A stretch of 64,000 bases of DNA from Rhizosphaericola sp047606825 (lineage in GTDB: Bacteria > Bacteroidota > Bacteroidia > Chitinophagales > Chitinophagaceae). The position numbers and the translations under genes are program-made. Below are positions 16,623-24,431 of this stretch, in pieces. Under the pieces are notes generated by a model. It was not told the DNA's origin. It searched no databases and saw nothing but the letters and a program-made list of their open reading frames with translations. The DNA lies in the NCBI GenBank assembly GCA_047606825.1, contig JASGDY010000113.1, positions 7,398-71,397 on the forward strand, given 5' to 3'. Numbering within the stretch: the first letter of the stretch is position 1; each line of letters begins with the position of its first letter.

Positions 16623-17279
16623 CTAGTCCTTCCATAGGAACGGAAACAATATGATTGCCAACAATACAATCAATACATCCAGACCTGCCAGTAGCCCGAC
16701 CATTCCCCAAAGCCCCGAGGTAAATTCCGGGGCAAATGCGATGGTTGATATTTTGCTGACCAGCAGCAACTGTGGGATGATAATCGGGAATCCCATGATT
16801 GCCATCAACGCCGCGTTTTGCTGTGCCCTTGCTGCAATGGCCGCCAGAAAAGTAAATACCAGGCTTAATCCCGTGCCACCTAGACATGTAACACCGACGA
16901 AGCGTAGCATGTCATATAGCGGGTTGCCCATCCAGAGCGCATATATCAGCAGGCTCAACACCGACATGACCATCATCAACAACCAGTTAAACAACAATTT
17001 GGCAATGATGAAATCGCGTGCGCCTGCGATAGAGTAGAAATAGAGCATGCGTCCCTTGCTCTCTTGTAAAAAACTTTTGGCTACGGCATTGACACAGATG
17101 AAAAGTTGGACGACCCAGAACAAAGCGTTCCATACCTTGTTGTCCTCGGGTTGTCCCATCGTAAGGTACACCACATATATGGTCGATGCGACATAGAGCA
17201 ATACGCCATAAAGCGTGTACTGTTGCCGCACTTCCAGTAGCAGGTCTTTTTTGACTAACGTGATGATATGTCGATTCAT
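16623..17279 (-). CDS. ccmB: Haem exporter permease CcmB
   Basis: A 218-residue inner-membrane protein with about six transmembrane helices and a basic, cytoplasmic N-terminus (MNRHIITLVKKDLLLEVRQQ), the usual opening of CcmB. With CcmA and CcmC it forms the ABC-type complex that moves haem and CcmE through the cytochrome c maturation pathway. Length matches the family. The partners ccmA, ccmC and ccmE are not in this window, so the system is split. It lies 90 nt downstream of tdk on the same strand. Confidence 0.85.
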   Translation of the reverse strand: MNRHIITLVKKDLLLEVRQQYTLYGVLLYVASTIYVVYLTMGQPEDNKVWNALFWVVQLFICVNAVAKSFLQESKGRMLYFYSIAGARDFIIAKLLFNWLLMMVMSVLSLLIYALWMGNPLYDMLRFVGVTCLGGTGLSLVFTFLAAIAARAQQNAALMAIMGFPIIIPQLLLVSKISTIAFAPEFTSGLWGMVGLLAGLDVLIVLLAIILFPFLWKD

Positions 17280-17369
17280 TTTTGAGCTGTTGGCTATCGG
17301 CTTTTAGCCGTTCGCTTTTTATATTTTGATTCATGTCCTCGCCAACCCACGGATACAGCAACAGACTAT

Positions 17370-17954
17370 TCACTGACCGCTTTTTCCCATCCCTTCCATA
17401 TAGCATTTCCTACAACGCGGTTCGTACTTGTCGCTTTCACCCAATACAAACTGGTTGTTTTCCACTGACTTCCTAAAAGAAAAGCTCGCAATATTGCCGC
17501 ATTGTACGCAGATGGCATGTAATTTGGTCACGTAGTCCGCAATCGCCATTAGCTGTGGCATGGAACCAAATGGGCGTCCCATGAAATCCATGTCCAGCCC
17601 TGCAATGATGACGCGGTGGCCATTGTTGGCAAGGGTTTGGCAGACGTTGACGATTTCGCTGTCGAAGAACTGGGCTTCGTCGATACCAATCACGTCTGCG
17701 CCCTGTGCCAATAGCAATATGTTCTGTGAATTGTTGACCGGGATGCTCGCCATCGTCGTTGCATTGTGGCTGACGACGTCCGTCGCATCGTAGCGGATGT
17801 CCACTTCGGGTTTGAACAGTTCCGCTTTTCGGTTGGCAATCTGTACACGTTTCAGGCGGCGTATCAGTTCTTCGGTTTTTCCGCTGAACATGGAACCGCA
17901 GACGACCTCTATCCATCCTCTGTCTTTGTCCGCAATCCCGGGTTCTATAAACAT
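17370..17954 (-). CDS. tdk: Thymidine kinase
   Basis: A 194-residue type II thymidine kinase, salvaging thymidine to dTMP with ATP. The P-loop GSMFSGKT (20-27), the DEAQFF segment holding the catalytic Glu, and two Cys pairs of the structural zinc site (CVQCG and CRKCY) are all present. The lasso loop and C-terminal part are normal. Cytoplasmic tetramer in the family. It is divergent from the acidic-linker gene with about 80 nt between the starts. The ATG at 17954 is the natural start because it leaves a short N-terminal extension before the P-loop. Confidence 0.96.
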   Translation of the reverse strand: MFIEPGIADKDRGWIEVVCGSMFSGKTEELIRRLKRVQIANRKAELFKPEVDIRYDATDVVSHNATTMASIPVNNSQNILLLAQGADVIGIDEAQFFDSEIVNVCQTLANNGHRVIIAGLDMDFMGRPFGSMPQLMAIADYVTKLHAICVQCGNIASFSFRKSVENNQFVLGESDKYEPRCRKCYMEGMGKSGQ

Positions 17955-18035
17955 GTTAAAACTTTATTTGTAACCATATTACTTAGTAACTTTACCCCAA
18001 GTCTTGCAAAAATATAATAAAAAATAGCATTATTG

Positions 18036-19046
18036 ATGGAAAATAGAATGGACACCCCAACAATTACGGTTGGTTGGCAACACATTATAAACAAGATTGA
18101 ACAACTAAACCGACTTAAAAACAATCCCGACGCGGTCGCGGACATGGTCACTGTGGTCAATGGTCTACATAGCCTGTTGTTGCGTTATTCGGTTGAAAAA
18201 AATGACACCGTCAATATAGCCAACACCAGACGTGTGGCAGTGGTGATGCCTTCTGTCTTTCCAGATGGGAAAGTGACGACGGTCAAAAATAAGGAACACG
18301 AGGTGATGAAAGAGGAAGTCGAAACGATGGGCACGCCGACAGATTTTGAAGACCTCTCCGAAGTCAATGAACAGGATTCTTCTGAAACTACGACCGTCGA
18401 AGCTCCCGTCCAGGAATCCGTTGCCAAGATACAGGAAACGGAAAAAAGCACACCGGAGCCAACGGCTTCCGAAGAAGGACATGATGTATCGGAAGATACA
18501 GATGCAACCTCAGACAATATCGACAACACAACCGAACCCAAGGCGGACGGCGGCCTGAAAGAATCCACCCCCAAGCCCGTCGTCCCCGAAGCAACAACCG
18601 AAATAGCAGAGGAAACGCAACCAACGGAAGAGAAAAAGGCCGCAGCGTCGCCTAATAAGCAATTTAGTATATGGGAAGCCTATTCCTCGTCCGAAATCCC
18701 GACACTGGTCCAGCAGGATCAGTATAAATCTTCAGAAAACACAGAAGAGACGATAGCAACGACAACGACCGATGTCGAACAAGCAAATGCCTACGGTGCA
18801 TCTCCCGCGCCTATCAAAGATTTGAGGAAGGCTATCAGTATCGGAGACCGCTATATGTTCATCAGCGAGCTTTTCCGTGGTGAAGAGTCCATGTATGAAC
18901 GTAGCATCAAAACCATTAATAATTTTAACGTCTACCAGGAGGCATGTTATTGGATTGACCGTGAACTGAAAGTAAAGCTTGGGTGGATTGACAAAAGTCC
19001 CGTTGTCAAACAATTCGACGCCTTGGTAAAGTGCCGGTTTGCCTAA
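18036..19046 (+). CDS. Bacteroidota conserved protein with a long acidic linker, function unknown
   Basis: A 336-residue protein in three parts. The N-terminal region (1-70) looks helical. A long acidic stretch rich in Glu, Thr, Ser and Pro (about 95-250) is certainly disordered. A compact C-terminal domain (about 258-335) has IKDLRKAISIGDRYMFISEL, the MYERSIKTINNF turn and WIDRELKVKLGW. The C-terminal pattern is, as I remember it, widespread in uncharacterised Bacteroidota proteins. There is no signal peptide or membrane segment. It is divergent from tdk and alone in its direction before the porin gene. The layout suggests an adaptor with two folded ends on a flexible tether. Start ATG 18036 rather than the TTG before it. 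Confidence 0.75.
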   Translation: MENRMDTPTITVGWQHIINKIEQLNRLKNNPDAVADMVTVVNGLHSLLLRYSVEKNDTVNIANTRRVAVVMPSVFPDGKVTTVKNKEHEVMKEEVETMGTPTDFEDLSEVNEQDSSETTTVEAPVQESVAKIQETEKSTPEPTASEEGHDVSEDTDATSDNIDNTTEPKADGGLKESTPKPVVPEATTEIAEETQPTEEKKAAASPNKQFSIWEAYSSSEIPTLVQQDQYKSSENTEETIATTTTDVEQANAYGASPAPIKDLRKAISIGDRYMFISELFRGEESMYERSIKTINNFNVYQEACYWIDRELKVKLGWIDKSPVVKQFDALVKCRFA

Positions 19047-19134
19047 GGATGGGAAGTAGTTAGACTGGAAGTGTGAAATTAAGATAAAAAAGCCCATTTG
19101 GTCAAAATGGATGCTCCCATGAAGTTGATTGGAT

Positions 19135-19142
19135 TATATTTG
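19135..19142 (+). promoter_or_regulatory. -7 element TATATTTG for the porin gene
   Basis: A perfect TAnnTTTG box 20 nt upstream of the ATG at 19163, giving a leader of about 15 nt. No clear TTG stands at the usual -33 distance. Confidence 0.55.
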
Positions 19143-19162
19143 CAGTTTTCGTACTGTGTTTA

Positions 19163-21253
19163 ATGAAAGTATTCCGTGTAATTACATGCATTCTGTTGTT
19201 GGTCGGCTCTCTTCTCCGGGGACTCGATGCAGTCGGGCAATCTACCACTACCAGCACTTCCGATGTGACTTACGACAGCCAGGGGCGTATCATCAAAAAG
19301 ACTGACCAAAGTGCTGACACGCTGCGGCACCGTGATGGCTCGGAAGACTCCATTTCGGTTTCTTTCCGCTATTACGATTCCTCGCACATATATACGATAG
19401 ACTCGTCTATCAACGATTTCAACAAGATTTCACCGTTGCCCTTTACCTATACCGATTTGGGCAATATGGGTACGCCGGCGCGTTCGCTGTTGTTTGCACC
19501 GAGGATGACGACGGGCTGGGACGCTGGGTTCCACGCGATGGATGTTTTTCGTTGGACGGTGGAGGGAACCAGATATTTTACCTCTACCAAGCCCTATACC
19601 AATCTAGGATATGAAATAGGATCCAGCTCTGAACAGTGGATTGACGTGCTGCACACGCAGAACAGGAACAGCCGTATCAATTTTGCCATCGAGTTTCGCC
19701 TGACCAATAGTCCGGGTGCCTACAAAAGCCAGAATACCAATGATGGGAACGTGCGTTTCAACATAGCTTCCCAGAGCACCAACAAACGTTACAGCTACAA
19801 CCTTATTTTGATCAACAACTCCATGAATGCTTCCGCAAATGGAGGTATTGTCAGTGACGAGTCCCTGAACTCCAACGGGTTGACCGGGCTCAACAGTATT
19901 TCCACACGGTTGGGCGGAAGTGGTACGACTACCAAGAGTCCGTTCAATACGACCATCTACACCGGCAACAAATTTTCGGACCGTAGTCTTTATTTTAGGC
20001 ATTCTTTTGATTTTGGACAGAAGGATTCGATTGTGGGCGATTCGACGGTTACGATGCTCTATTATCCGCGTCTGCGTATCGAACATCTGTTGCAGTATTC
20101 GGGTTACAATTACCAGTACATCGATGTTAATCCTGTTGCCGCGGACTACCTTACCTATTACCAATACCTTGCGACGAACGACACGGTGCATTTTCAGGAC
20201 AAATGGACGGAAATGAACAATATGTTGGCGGTCTATATGTATCCCGACAAGAAGAACCAGTGGCAGTACCTTAAGCTGGATGGTGGTTTGCAGGCGTTGA
20301 CAGGAAATTTTGGTAATGGTTTTCGGCGCAATTTCAACAATGTCTATATCGGAGCGGAATACCGCAACCGTACCAAAAACCAAAAATGGGAAATCGAGGC
20401 GCTGGGTAAGCTATACGCGACGGGAACCTATGCCGGAGACTATTCGGCCTATGTAAGTCTCAAACGCAATGTGGAGCGTGTCGGTTCTTTGGAAATCGGA
20501 GGACAGAATGTCAACAGGACTCCTTCGTTTATATTCAACACGACGACCAACGACGGCAACCTCTCTTTTACGGCCACGACGACCGATACGACCTCCTATA
20601 CCGCAAAATCCAATTTTCCGGTAATCGCCAACGGTTCTGACTGGGGAAAGGAAAACATCACCAAGTTGTTTGGGAATCTTTATATTCCTAAGCTGAAACT
20701 GTCGTTGCACGGCAATTATTTTTTCTATACCAACTACACTTATTTTACGGATTACTTCACCGCGACGCAAAGTAGCGGTGTATTCAATATATTGCAGATC
20801 GGTGCCGAAAAGGAAATCGACCTGTCCAAACATTTCAAATGGTACTTAGAGGCTTACGTACAGACCAAGGCCGGGAACGCCCCTGTGCATCTCCCAACAT
20901 TGCTGATGCGGCACCGTATTGCTTATGAAGCCAATTTTTTCAAGAACCTGTTTTTGGCAACAGGTATCGAGGCACGTTATTTCACGCCCTATAAGGCGGA
21001 CAATTATTCGCCGTTTACCGGCCAGTTTTTCTACCAGGACGATATCCAGATCAACAACCGCCCGGACATTTCCTATTACCTCAATTTCCGCATCACGCGT
21101 TTCCGTTTCTTCGGTCAGGTCAGCAACCTCAATACGATGAACTATTCCAAGTCCACCGGTTTTGGTTTCAACAAATATAGTTTCTACGCACCGCATTACC
21201 CCGGCACAGGCACGTGGATTCGCTTCGGGTTTAAGTGGATGTTTATCAATTAA
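19163..21253 (+). CDS. Porin_10-type outer-membrane beta-barrel protein
   Basis: A 696-residue outer-membrane protein of the Bacteroidota putative-porin family (Porin_10). It has a signal peptide (about 1-26), then the family's typical N-terminal region around DSSINDFNKISPLPFTYTDL and LGNMGTPARSLLF. Alternating beta strands run to the end and close with WIRFGFKWMFIN, an aromatic-terminated last strand as outer-membrane barrels need. Substrate is unknown. It stands as a single gene with its own -7 box and a strong bidirectional terminator behind it. Confidence 0.87.
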   Translation: MKVFRVITCILLLVGSLLRGLDAVGQSTTTSTSDVTYDSQGRIIKKTDQSADTLRHRDGSEDSISVSFRYYDSSHIYTIDSSINDFNKISPLPFTYTDLGNMGTPARSLLFAPRMTTGWDAGFHAMDVFRWTVEGTRYFTSTKPYTNLGYEIGSSSEQWIDVLHTQNRNSRINFAIEFRLTNSPGAYKSQNTNDGNVRFNIASQSTNKRYSYNLILINNSMNASANGGIVSDESLNSNGLTGLNSISTRLGGSGTTTKSPFNTTIYTGNKFSDRSLYFRHSFDFGQKDSIVGDSTVTMLYYPRLRIEHLLQYSGYNYQYIDVNPVAADYLTYYQYLATNDTVHFQDKWTEMNNMLAVYMYPDKKNQWQYLKLDGGLQALTGNFGNGFRRNFNNVYIGAEYRNRTKNQKWEIEALGKLYATGTYAGDYSAYVSLKRNVERVGSLEIGGQNVNRTPSFIFNTTTNDGNLSFTATTTDTTSYTAKSNFPVIANGSDWGKENITKLFGNLYIPKLKLSLHGNYFFYTNYTYFTDYFTATQSSGVFNILQIGAEKEIDLSKHFKWYLEAYVQTKAGNAPVHLPTLLMRHRIAYEANFFKNLFLATGIEARYFTPYKADNYSPFTGQFFYQDDIQINNRPDISYYLNFRITRFRFFGQVSNLNTMNYSKSTGFGFNKYSFYAPHYPGTGTWIRFGFKWMFIN

Positions 21254-21348
21254 AGGCCGGAAATCCGGCGCCTTTAGCTGCCGGGGGATTTCGATTTCAG
21301 GGTGCCTTGGGTAGGCTTTAGCTATCATCAACATCAGCACAAAATAAT

Positions 21349-21408
21349 AAATGGCCACGGATGCAAGGATAATGTAATGGTTACTTGTCCTTGCATCCGT
21401 GGCCATTT
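21349..21408. terminator. Bidirectional terminator between porin and sugar-carrier genes
   Basis: An AAATGGCCACGGATGCAAGG arm pairs perfectly with its complement over 21 bp, with an 18-nt loop. It lies between convergent genes and has A/T tails on both sides. The arm's CCACGGAT word recurs in other intergenic hairpins here. Confidence 0.8.
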
Positions 21409-21418
21409 TATTTTTGGT

Positions 21419-22720
21419 TTATTTCTTTATCCCAATCTTATGCCCTTTCGCGGCAAAGAAGATAATGTACAGGTAGCAAGGAATAACCGCAAGGAAGTAC
21501 GCCAACTGGAAGTTGAGCTGGAGCGTGTCTTTCAGGAAGCCGTAGAACAACGGTCCTATGCCACCGCCGACAATGCCCATAATCATGATGGCCGAACCTA
21601 TCTTGGTAAATTTCCCTAAACCTTGGATGCCCAACGGGAATATCGCCGGCCACATCAACGAATTGGCGAGACCCAGCAAGGCGATAAAAATGACCGATGC
21701 AAATCCATGCAACAAATAGGCAAGTATGGAAAACGCTACACCCAATATCGCACAGATATACAGGGCTTTTTGTTGGCTGATAAACCGTGGAATTGTAATA
21801 ATGCCAGTGACGTAACCGATAAGCATACCTATGAGGGTGAGCGACGTGAGGTATTTGCTGACGTCAGGCGATATGCCGAGTTCCTTGCCATAGACGCCGA
21901 TGATGTCGCCCGCCATGACTTCTGCCGCCACATAGACCAATATACACAACGCGCCGAGAAACAGGTGCGGGTATTGGAATACGCTTGTTTTTGCCGTTTT
22001 TGTTTCTTCCAGATCGACGACTTCTTCTTCGTTGCCGACTTCCGGAAGATGGACTTTTAAAAATATAAATGCCAATATTGAAAATATAATCGCCAAGGTG
22101 ACGGACGGTGTATTGACACGGCTAAGCAGCTCACCTACGTATTGGGATTTGGTGGCGGCATCCGTGGTGTTTTTGATGTTGTCCTCGACGCTGGAAGCAT
22201 TGGCCAAGAATAGAGCTCCCATTATCAAAGGAACGATGATGCCCGCAAACTTGTTGCAGATGCCAGCGATACTGATGCGCTGTGCAGCACTTTCTATCGG
22301 TCCGATGATGGTGAGATATGGATTGGCTGCCGTTTGCAACAATGCCAAGGCTGCGCCTTGGATAAAAATGCCTACCAAAAAGAATGTAAACGACTGCGCT
22401 TTGGCCGCTGGTATGAATACCAATGATCCTAATGCCAATACAAAAAGCCCCAATACGATACCATTTTTGAATCCTGTCTTTTTCAATATGAAAGAAGAGG
22501 GAAGCGCCAAAAAGAAGTACGGCGTGTACGACGACGACGTTACCAAAAAGGACTGCGTATCCGTAAGGCTAAACGACAATTTGAAAAACTGTATCCATGT
22601 ACTGTTGGCCCAGGTGACAAAGCCAAAAACAAAAAACAATACACAAATCATGATTAAGGGTAATACATATCCACTACGTTGTTGTGTAGTGGCTGCGGTA
22701 CTTACGGAAGCTCCAGGCAT
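21419..22720 (-). CDS. FucP-type sugar:proton symporter (MFS)
   Basis: A 433-residue major-facilitator protein with about 12 transmembrane helices, of the fucose permease/glucose-galactose transporter branch. The first helix segment FVFGFVTWANSTWIQFFK, the LVTSSSYTPYFFLALPSSFI stretch and the QTAANPYLTIIGP segment are typical of FucP/GlcP. It imports a hexose or related sugar with protons. Which sugar cannot be told: it does not adjoin a catabolic gene. The xylose genes are 12 kb away and no other transporter was seen for them, so xylose cannot be excluded. The ATG at 22720 leaves a short cytoplasmic tail. Confidence 0.88.
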   Translation of the reverse strand: MPGASVSTAATTQQRSGYVLPLIMICVLFFVFGFVTWANSTWIQFFKLSFSLTDTQSFLVTSSSYTPYFFLALPSSFILKKTGFKNGIVLGLFVLALGSLVFIPAAKAQSFTFFLVGIFIQGAALALLQTAANPYLTIIGPIESAAQRISIAGICNKFAGIIVPLIMGALFLANASSVEDNIKNTTDAATKSQYVGELLSRVNTPSVTLAIIFSILAFIFLKVHLPEVGNEEEVVDLEETKTAKTSVFQYPHLFLGALCILVYVAAEVMAGDIIGVYGKELGISPDVSKYLTSLTLIGMLIGYVTGIITIPRFISQQKALYICAILGVAFSILAYLLHGFASVIFIALLGLANSLMWPAIFPLGIQGLGKFTKIGSAIMIMGIVGGGIGPLFYGFLKDTLQLNFQLAYFLAVIPCYLYIIFFAAKGHKIGIKK

Positions 22721-22756
22721 ACGTCTTTAAGTTTTAAGAAATGAGCGAATGCGTAA

Positions 22757-22975
22757 ATGTATTAAATAAATGAACTGATTTAAACTTTTTCAGATATAAA
22801 AAATAGTTTTCGAGTATGGATACAAAATCCGAGATTCCTCCCCCGGTCGAATGACGCTTAACTTTTGAACTTTTTAGGAAAAACAAGTCTCACTGGGAAG
22901 AAATACGGCGAAGAAACCTCGTCCTCTATTGCTAAAAACAACGCATAAAAGTTTAAATCAGTTCAATAATGTATT
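22757..22975. mobile_element. MITE-like element with 19-bp terminal inverted repeats
   Basis: TGAACTGATTTAAACTTTT at 22771-22789 is repeated exactly in inverted orientation at 22947-22965, enclosing 157 nt without an open reading frame. ATGTATT stands just outside on both sides (22757-22763 and 22969-22975), as a target duplication might, though not flush with the arms. This suggests a small non-autonomous transposable element, or its remains, in the 409-bp gap upstream of the sugar carrier. A long-range RNA stem is the alternative. Confidence 0.45.
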
Positions 22976-23054
22976 GGATATTACTTCCCGCAATCGTTTG
23001 CGTAAAAAATATCAAAACATGATTTTTGTCATTTTTTGGGACATCGCTCGTGGG

Positions 23055-23131
23055 CACCTTTGTACTCTAAGAATTTAAGTGTTTCAATTTGATAGGAAAA
23101 GACGGGCATTTTTTCTAAAATGCCCTTTTTT
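23055..23131 (+). ncRNA. Possible small RNA: orphan promoter-like box and terminator
   Basis: CACCTTTG at 23055-23062 (7 of 8 to TAnnTTTG, TTG 16 nt upstream) is followed about 40 nt later by a strong plus-strand hairpin and T-run, with no plus-strand open frame between. A transcript of about 60 nt is possible. The hairpin is also well placed to end the minus-strand monooxygenase gene, so the RNA is speculative. Confidence 0.22.
23104..23131. terminator. Bidirectional hairpin at the end of the monooxygenase gene
   Basis: GGGCATTTT and AAAATGCCC pair perfectly around TTCT, with six T after it on the plus strand and a pyrimidine tract on the minus strand. It touches the stop codon of the minus-strand gene. 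Confidence 0.75.
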
Positions 23132-24128
23132 ATTGGAACAAATCTCGGAAAAGCTGATAAGATTTCAGCTTGGCTTCCTCGTCATAGATATTGGTGTAGG
23201 CAATCAGTTCGTCCGCACCGGAACGTTCCAGGAAATCTCCAAGTGAGGTTTGGAGACTGGATTTGCAGCCGATGAATGTCAATGCTAACCAATTGTCCAA
23301 CGTATTCCTGACAGATTCCGCATTTATTGTCAAATCCGCTTCTTCCGGTGGCGCCAGCGGTGCTCTTTTGTCCGTCAGAATGTTGATGACTGCTTGTACA
23401 TGTGATTTGGACAGATGTTGCGCTTCGGCATCTGTATCTGCAGCGATGATGTTGACACAAGCCATCAGGTAAGGTTTTTGTAGATGCTGCGAAGGTTGGA
23501 AACTTAGTCGATAGATATCTGCTGCCTGGAAGAACTGTGTCGGTGCAAAATGTCCCGCAAACGCATAAGGAAGCCCGAGCTTGGCTGCCAGAAACGCACT
23601 GTCCGTACTCGAACCCAATATATAAATGGGTACTTCCGCACCTTCGCCGGGAATCGCCCGTACCGAACTGGTCGCGTTTCCTTTGTCAAAATACCGAAAC
23701 AGTTGCAATATGCTACTTTCAAAATCGTAGTCTGTTAGGGTCTGCCCACGCCGCAGGATGGTCGCAGTACGACCGTCCGTTCCCGGGGCGCGTCCCAGCC
23801 CCAAGTCAATCCTGTCGGGAAACAGTGCGTCCAGCGTGCCGAACTGTTCCGCTATCGACAACGTGGAATGGTTGGGTAGCATGATACCGCCCGAACCCAC
23901 ACGGATTTGTTGCGTGCCACCGGCGATGTACTCAATCAACAAGCTTGTCGCCGCACTGGCAACATTGGGCATGTTGTGGTGTTCCGAAAGCCAATAGCGT
24001 GTGTAGCCCAGACTGTCCGCAGCCTGTGCCATCTTAAGGCTTTTCTGGAAACTGGTTCGGATGTCGTCCCCTTTGTTGACCGTCACGAGATCGAGTATCG
24101 AATAGCGGATATCTTGAAAATTTTTCAA
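23130..24128 (-). CDS. Luciferase-like flavin-dependent monooxygenase (MsnO8 type)
   Basis: A 332-residue bacterial-luciferase-like (LLM class) protein, a TIM-barrel that uses reduced flavin. The family pattern is clear: YSILDLVTVNKG at the first strand, RYWLSEHHNMPNVASAA, the RVGSGGIMLPNHS segment, and DRIDLGLGRAPGTDG, followed by IYILGSSTDSAFLAAKLGLP. The subgroup is that of MsnO8-like proteins, very common and mostly of unknown substrate. It is a single gene; a TATTTTTG box on the minus strand at 24222-24229 may be its promoter, with a leader of about 85 nt. Confidence 0.9.
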   Translation of the reverse strand: MKNFQDIRYSILDLVTVNKGDDIRTSFQKSLKMAQAADSLGYTRYWLSEHHNMPNVASAATSLLIEYIAGGTQQIRVGSGGIMLPNHSTLSIAEQFGTLDALFPDRIDLGLGRAPGTDGRTATILRRGQTLTDYDFESSILQLFRYFDKGNATSSVRAIPGEGAEVPIYILGSSTDSAFLAAKLGLPYAFAGHFAPTQFFQAADIYRLSFQPSQHLQKPYLMACVNIIAADTDAEAQHLSKSHVQAVINILTDKRAPLAPPEEADLTINAESVRNTLDNWLALTFIGCKSSLQTSLGDFLERSGADELIAYTNIYDEEAKLKSYQLFRDLFQ

Positions 24129-24270
24129 AGTAAAAAGGTAAAATTAAAAAGTGAAAAATACCTAGTCCTCAATACTGGAAGCTTAACGCCCCACACCTTG
24201 GAACGGCGTTGTAAAGATAGACAAAAATAGATTGGTGTTTAAACATTGATTATGGAAAGGGTATATTGCC

Positions 24271-24384
24271 TCGTGGTCGTTGTCCCCACCGACCACGAGT
24301 GCCCCTACTGGCGTGGTGTCTCCACCCGCCAGCGGAAATTTGAACTATTCTCACCGACCACGATGTAGCCACCGTAGGTGAACA
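24271..24384. repeat. Palindromic repeat family A, locus 3
   Basis: Three modules stand in series in the 303-bp gap between the monooxygenase and oxidoreductase genes. A dyad TCGTGGTCG...CGACCACGA lies at 24271-24298. The core unit with GGTGTCTCCACC in CTGGCG...CGCCAG arms and a GAAATTTGAA tail lies at 24308-24344. A 21-bp segment at 24364-24384 (GTAGCCACCGTAGGTGAACA and one more base) occurs again, exact and inverted, at 48683-48703. Confidence 0.8.
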
Positions 24385-24417
24385 AGGATAAATACACCTA
24401 TTAGTTGAATAGTTGTT

Positions 24418-24425
24418 TATTTTTG
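24418..24425 (+). promoter_or_regulatory. -7 element TATTTTTG immediately before a start codon
   Basis: A perfect TAnnTTTG box ends 6 nt before the ATG at 24432. Transcription would start at or beside the A of the ATG, so the message is probably leaderless. The next in-frame ATG is 14 codons on, inside the conserved N-terminal region. Confidence 0.5.
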
Positions 24426-24431
24426 CCGCGC

